DNA of 64,000 nucleotides from Steinernema hermaphroditum (lineage: Eukaryota > Nematoda > Chromadorea > Rhabditida > Steinernematidae): the NCBI GenBank assembly GCA_030435675.1, contig CM059625.1:1798001-1862000 (forward strand). The letters are read 5' to 3'. Position 1 is the stretch's first letter. Every line of letters begins with the position of its first letter. The translations under genes and the position numbers were made by a program. The notes under the pieces were generated by a model. That model was not told the DNA's origin. It ran no database searches and worked only from the letters and a program-made list of their open reading frames with translations. Below are positions 61,240 through 64,000 of the stretch, in pieces.

Positions 61240-62974
61240 GGTGCTCTTTGCCCTCTCGCCGCTGGCCAGCACCACTCAAGCAGAAGACGCGTGCTTCGCG
61301 CGCTCATCACTGGAAAGGCAGAGCACCTTGACGACGACGCAAGCAGCCTCGGTTTGCGCCGTCGTCGACTCGCGACTAATTGTGAATATGAGGCTGCCGG
61401 CTTATGAGGGAAGTGAGAGAAAACGAGATTGAGAGGCGCTGTACATAGAATAGCGGCGACTTCGCGGTCTCGCAAACCCTTAAGGGGAAAAGGAAACGCG
61501 TCGCCGTGATAAATGCAGTTTTTGGCCAGACAATGCGGTGTTTCTCACCTATTGAGATGCGATCATGGACAAGGGTTTCTCATTTTTGTTCAACTTCAGA
61601 AGGCAGTCTCTGCCCATCATGATTATGGTCTGACCCAAATGAACTTCACTTTCTAGGAGTCGGGAAAGTCTACATTCCAGGGACAAAGATGTGATTGTAT
61701 TTGCAAGACAAACTGAGAGGCGCCATCTTTAAAACCAATGGTGACGAGGGTGCCGCTTTGATAAAAGGTGGTTCTTTAGATAGAAAAAAAAATCGCTTTG
61801 TTCTCGATCGAACGCGATAGCGAACAATCGTTTGCTTGTATCTTAAACCGGCAGCGATCGTATTTGGACACAAAACGCATCGGTCTACAAGCATGTCATC
61901 CATTTCGTAGTGGAAACTACCGTATGCTCTTGTTGATTGTTGCATTTGCTGCTGCGTTGTGGTTCGATCTTTTTATATTTCACCAGATTCGACCAAAAGT
62001 TCAAACTAAAAAAAAATCAGAGAGCAATCGGATCTGCCTCCCTCATAAAGCATCGAAATGGTCCTAACACAGCGATTTTTCAACCTAATCCTACTCGACT
62101 GACGTCACCTCGGAAATGGTGATTAACATAATGCGCGGCTGCGTGAGGGAAGTCGTAGCGGGGGACTGAAAGCGTGGGGAGAGTAAGAAGAGTGGAACGC
62201 GTTGGCCAGAAAATCAGCAATCCCTGAAAGGATAAAGACAGGAAGAGGCGTTCAGTCTCGTGAAACACACCTCGAGAATAAGTAACCACAAGGATGAGTG
62301 GGTGGAACCGGAAAAGTGTCAGATATAGAAAAGTCCTAGAGGATAGCGGTGGGTCCCCTTGAAGTCATTGTATTTCCGAATCATCGGAAATGGAAACAAT
62401 TCATTGAGATGGAGTTGAGCCACTTATTTTCATCCCCCCCTAATACACACCAATTTATCGAACTTCAAAAGTCCAAAGCTCCCAAACGGTTCATACCGTA
62501 GTGGTTTTCCGATTCGAATGATGACCTCGGTAGCACCATCGCCGACTTCAAGAAGCGGGAATAAACAAACACTGACATAAGTGAGTGTGAGTGAGTGAGC
62601 GTGAGTGTGCGCAGCCGCGAAAAACTAATTACGACTACGAGGTGTCGTCGGCGGAGGGACGTGAGGAAGTGGACGCTTTGAGGGAAGCGCTCAAAACGGT
62701 AACTGGTTCTTCCATAGCCGCTAATGGACGCTAAGTGGCAGTGCTAATAGTCCTGTAAAAAAGTGTTACGGTCGGAGTGACAACCGAGGCAAAGGTCTTG
62801 CGGTTGTCAAAACAGAAGAGGAAGACTATTGACATATAAAAAGTTAAGGGGGAATCTTAGGCGAGGGCTTTCTCCATTGCATCTGAGCCATGCGATAAGC
62901 ATACTTACGGCCTTCTATTGTACAAGTGGAGAAGGGTAATCATAGCCGCTCTAGGAAACATCCTAACAACACCG
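61240..62974. other. intergenic region
   Basis: No gene could be supported. It contains one CTACCGTA motif (61917) and an imperfect GTGA-type microsatellite at 62580-62612 (gtgagtgtgagtgagtgagc). Confidence 0.45.
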
Positions 62975-63043
62975 GAAGTCTCAATTCGAATCGGTTTGAA
63001 GTCTCAATTCGAATCTGTTTGAAGTCTCAATTCGAATCTGTTT
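62975..63043 (+). repeat. three tandem copies of a 23-base unit
   Basis: Units at 62975-62997, 62998-63020 and 63021-63043 each read gaagtctcaattcgaatc plus five more bases. The first differs from the others by a single base (cgg instead of ctg). A fourth partial unit begins gat. Confidence 0.95.
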
Positions 63044-63169
63044 GATTGAGTACTTTTCATACGCTGTTTCGCGTCATCCAAATCAACTCTTCCACTCCTC
63101 ACTCATACGTAAAATCATTAAATCGCAAATCGCTCACATCCCAATATGGTTAATTTTGGCCTCAACTTC

Positions 63170-63385
63170 GACTGGTAACCAGAGATGCGTTCTGAACCGA
63201 AGTCCGGCAAGATATGCCGCGAAAATTGCGACCGTTGGCGGGGAGCGGTGCGAAGAGAACGCAGACGACGACAGACAAATGGCATGGGGCGACGGCGCAA
63301 AGGACATGCGATTGTCTCTCGTCGCCTGCGCTCTCTTCGGATGGGCGAGCCAATGGCCAATGTGAACCGGAGCCGTCGGACCAGC
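63170..63385 (-). repeat. repeat family, minus-orientation copy
   Basis: Inverted relative of 58490-58720 (blocks listed there). Inverted copies about 4.6 kb apart could be termini of one large element, but no transposase is found between them, so independent insertions are as likely. Confidence 0.6.
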
Positions 63386-63449
63386 ATCTTCTGCTATCAG
63401 TTAGGGCAGAGGTCTACGTTCATTACAAAGGCCTAAAGTTGTTGGAAAT

Positions 63450-63508
63450 ATGCGTGTGGTAAGCAGCGGCGTTGCTATGGGACACTTGCCAGGGAGTTCC
63501 ACACGCAT
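63450..63508 (+). other. 59-base perfect-stem hairpin
   Basis: atgcgtgtgg at 63450-63459 and ccacacgcat at 63499-63508 are perfect 10-base inverted copies around a 39-base loop. The loop itself contains agcagcggcgttgct, which can form a smaller stem. It may be a structured RNA or a decayed inverted-repeat element; no promoter is evident. Confidence 0.4.
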
Positions 63509-64000
63509 CCGCCCGTTTTTGATACTACCTTGGTGGATTTGCTTCCATGCGTCCAGCCATTTGCAGCACATTTTCCGGTTCATCAATGTAGGTAAGACCA
63601 TTTGTTGTATGGAAGGCAAGTTCTTCGTTTCTTACGTTTCACAGCGTCAGCTTCCTCACATTTGCTTTCCAGCGGCGGCTCTCATTCATAATCATAATTA
63701 GTTTTTTCGTCGTGCCACACACGCGATCGATGCCAAGCATTTAGATTTCCTCACATTTGCGCGATTGAAGCGTGGCGTTCACTTCTGTCGGTGGTCATCG
63801 TTTGCAGCTACTATTCGCGTTATTAGAAATGAACTAAATGAGCAGCGCGGCCCAGCTACGGGGGGATCGTGATCACCGTTCGACGCTATGCGCGATACCC
63901 TGAAGCCGGAGATTTGTTTCAGCTCCAAACCTGCACCGCGAGCCCAGCCGAGCATGGCTCTTATCATGTTCTCTGTGTCCGATCTATTCAACTCTTCGCC
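63509..64000. other. terminal stretch of the window
   Basis: No exon could be supported. The 14-mer ttcctcacatttgc occurs at 63652-63665 and 63747-63760. The window ends without a recognisable gene. Confidence 0.45.

Noticed and set aside
61035..61475. 146-codon minus-strand open frame
   Set aside because: GC-rich block with open frames on both strands; low-complexity Arg/Leu/Ala composition.
1..64000. CRISPR arrays, rRNA genes, spliced-leader RNA genes, bacterial-type operons
   Set aside because: None seen; the window is eukaryotic and no known SL RNA or rRNA sequence was recognised on either strand.

Overview
This is a nematode (roundworm) genomic window, probably rhabditid, strongylid or diplogasterid. 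The evidence is short introns with T-rich acceptors ending in TTTCAG, acceptor-like sites just upstream of several start codons (as expected for spliced-leader trans-splicing), and a clear orthologue of the nematode NAB co-factor MAB-10. No species can be assigned. All gene models below were built by hand from reading frames, GT-AG junctions and intron phase. No search was run.

Layout. 1-6485 is gene-free upstream sequence. 6486-9759 (+) is a complete ten-exon GPCPD1-type glycerophosphocholine phosphodiesterase (CBM20 + GDPD). 9760-15922 is a gene-free region with GC-rich, regulatory-looking blocks. 15923-17863 (+) is a four-exon EGF-repeat type I membrane protein. On the minus strand come a RING-CH (MARCH-like) E3 ligase (18268-18768), a secreted protein with the fold signature of the plant self-incompatibility S1 family (19036-20552), and mab-10 (21035-25199). 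These three are in one direction with small gaps and could form an operon. A plus-strand gene for a cysteine-rich secreted protein (23752-24261) is nested in a mab-10 intron. 25200-42827 is gene-poor; the plus strand is visibly A-rich up to about 40 kb and punctuated by GC-rich islands. 42828-43127 (+) is a small signal-anchored or secreted protein. 45404-53637 (-) is a 23-exon gene for a 983-residue protein I do not recognise. It has a disordered, charged N-terminal half made partly of tandemly duplicated exons, and a helical C-terminal half. 53700-64000 is repeat-rich with no convincing gene.

Most unusual points: (1) the S1-like secreted protein in an animal; (2) a tandem array of 81-base phase-0 exons, with introns copied along with them, inside the 983-residue gene; (3) a 623-base retroposon-like insertion in one of those introns, whose 13-base target duplication can be read exactly because sister copies show the empty site; (4) the nested cysteine-rich secreted gene; (5) a recurrent CTACCGTAA motif and an inverted pair of related repeats in the terminal 10 kb.
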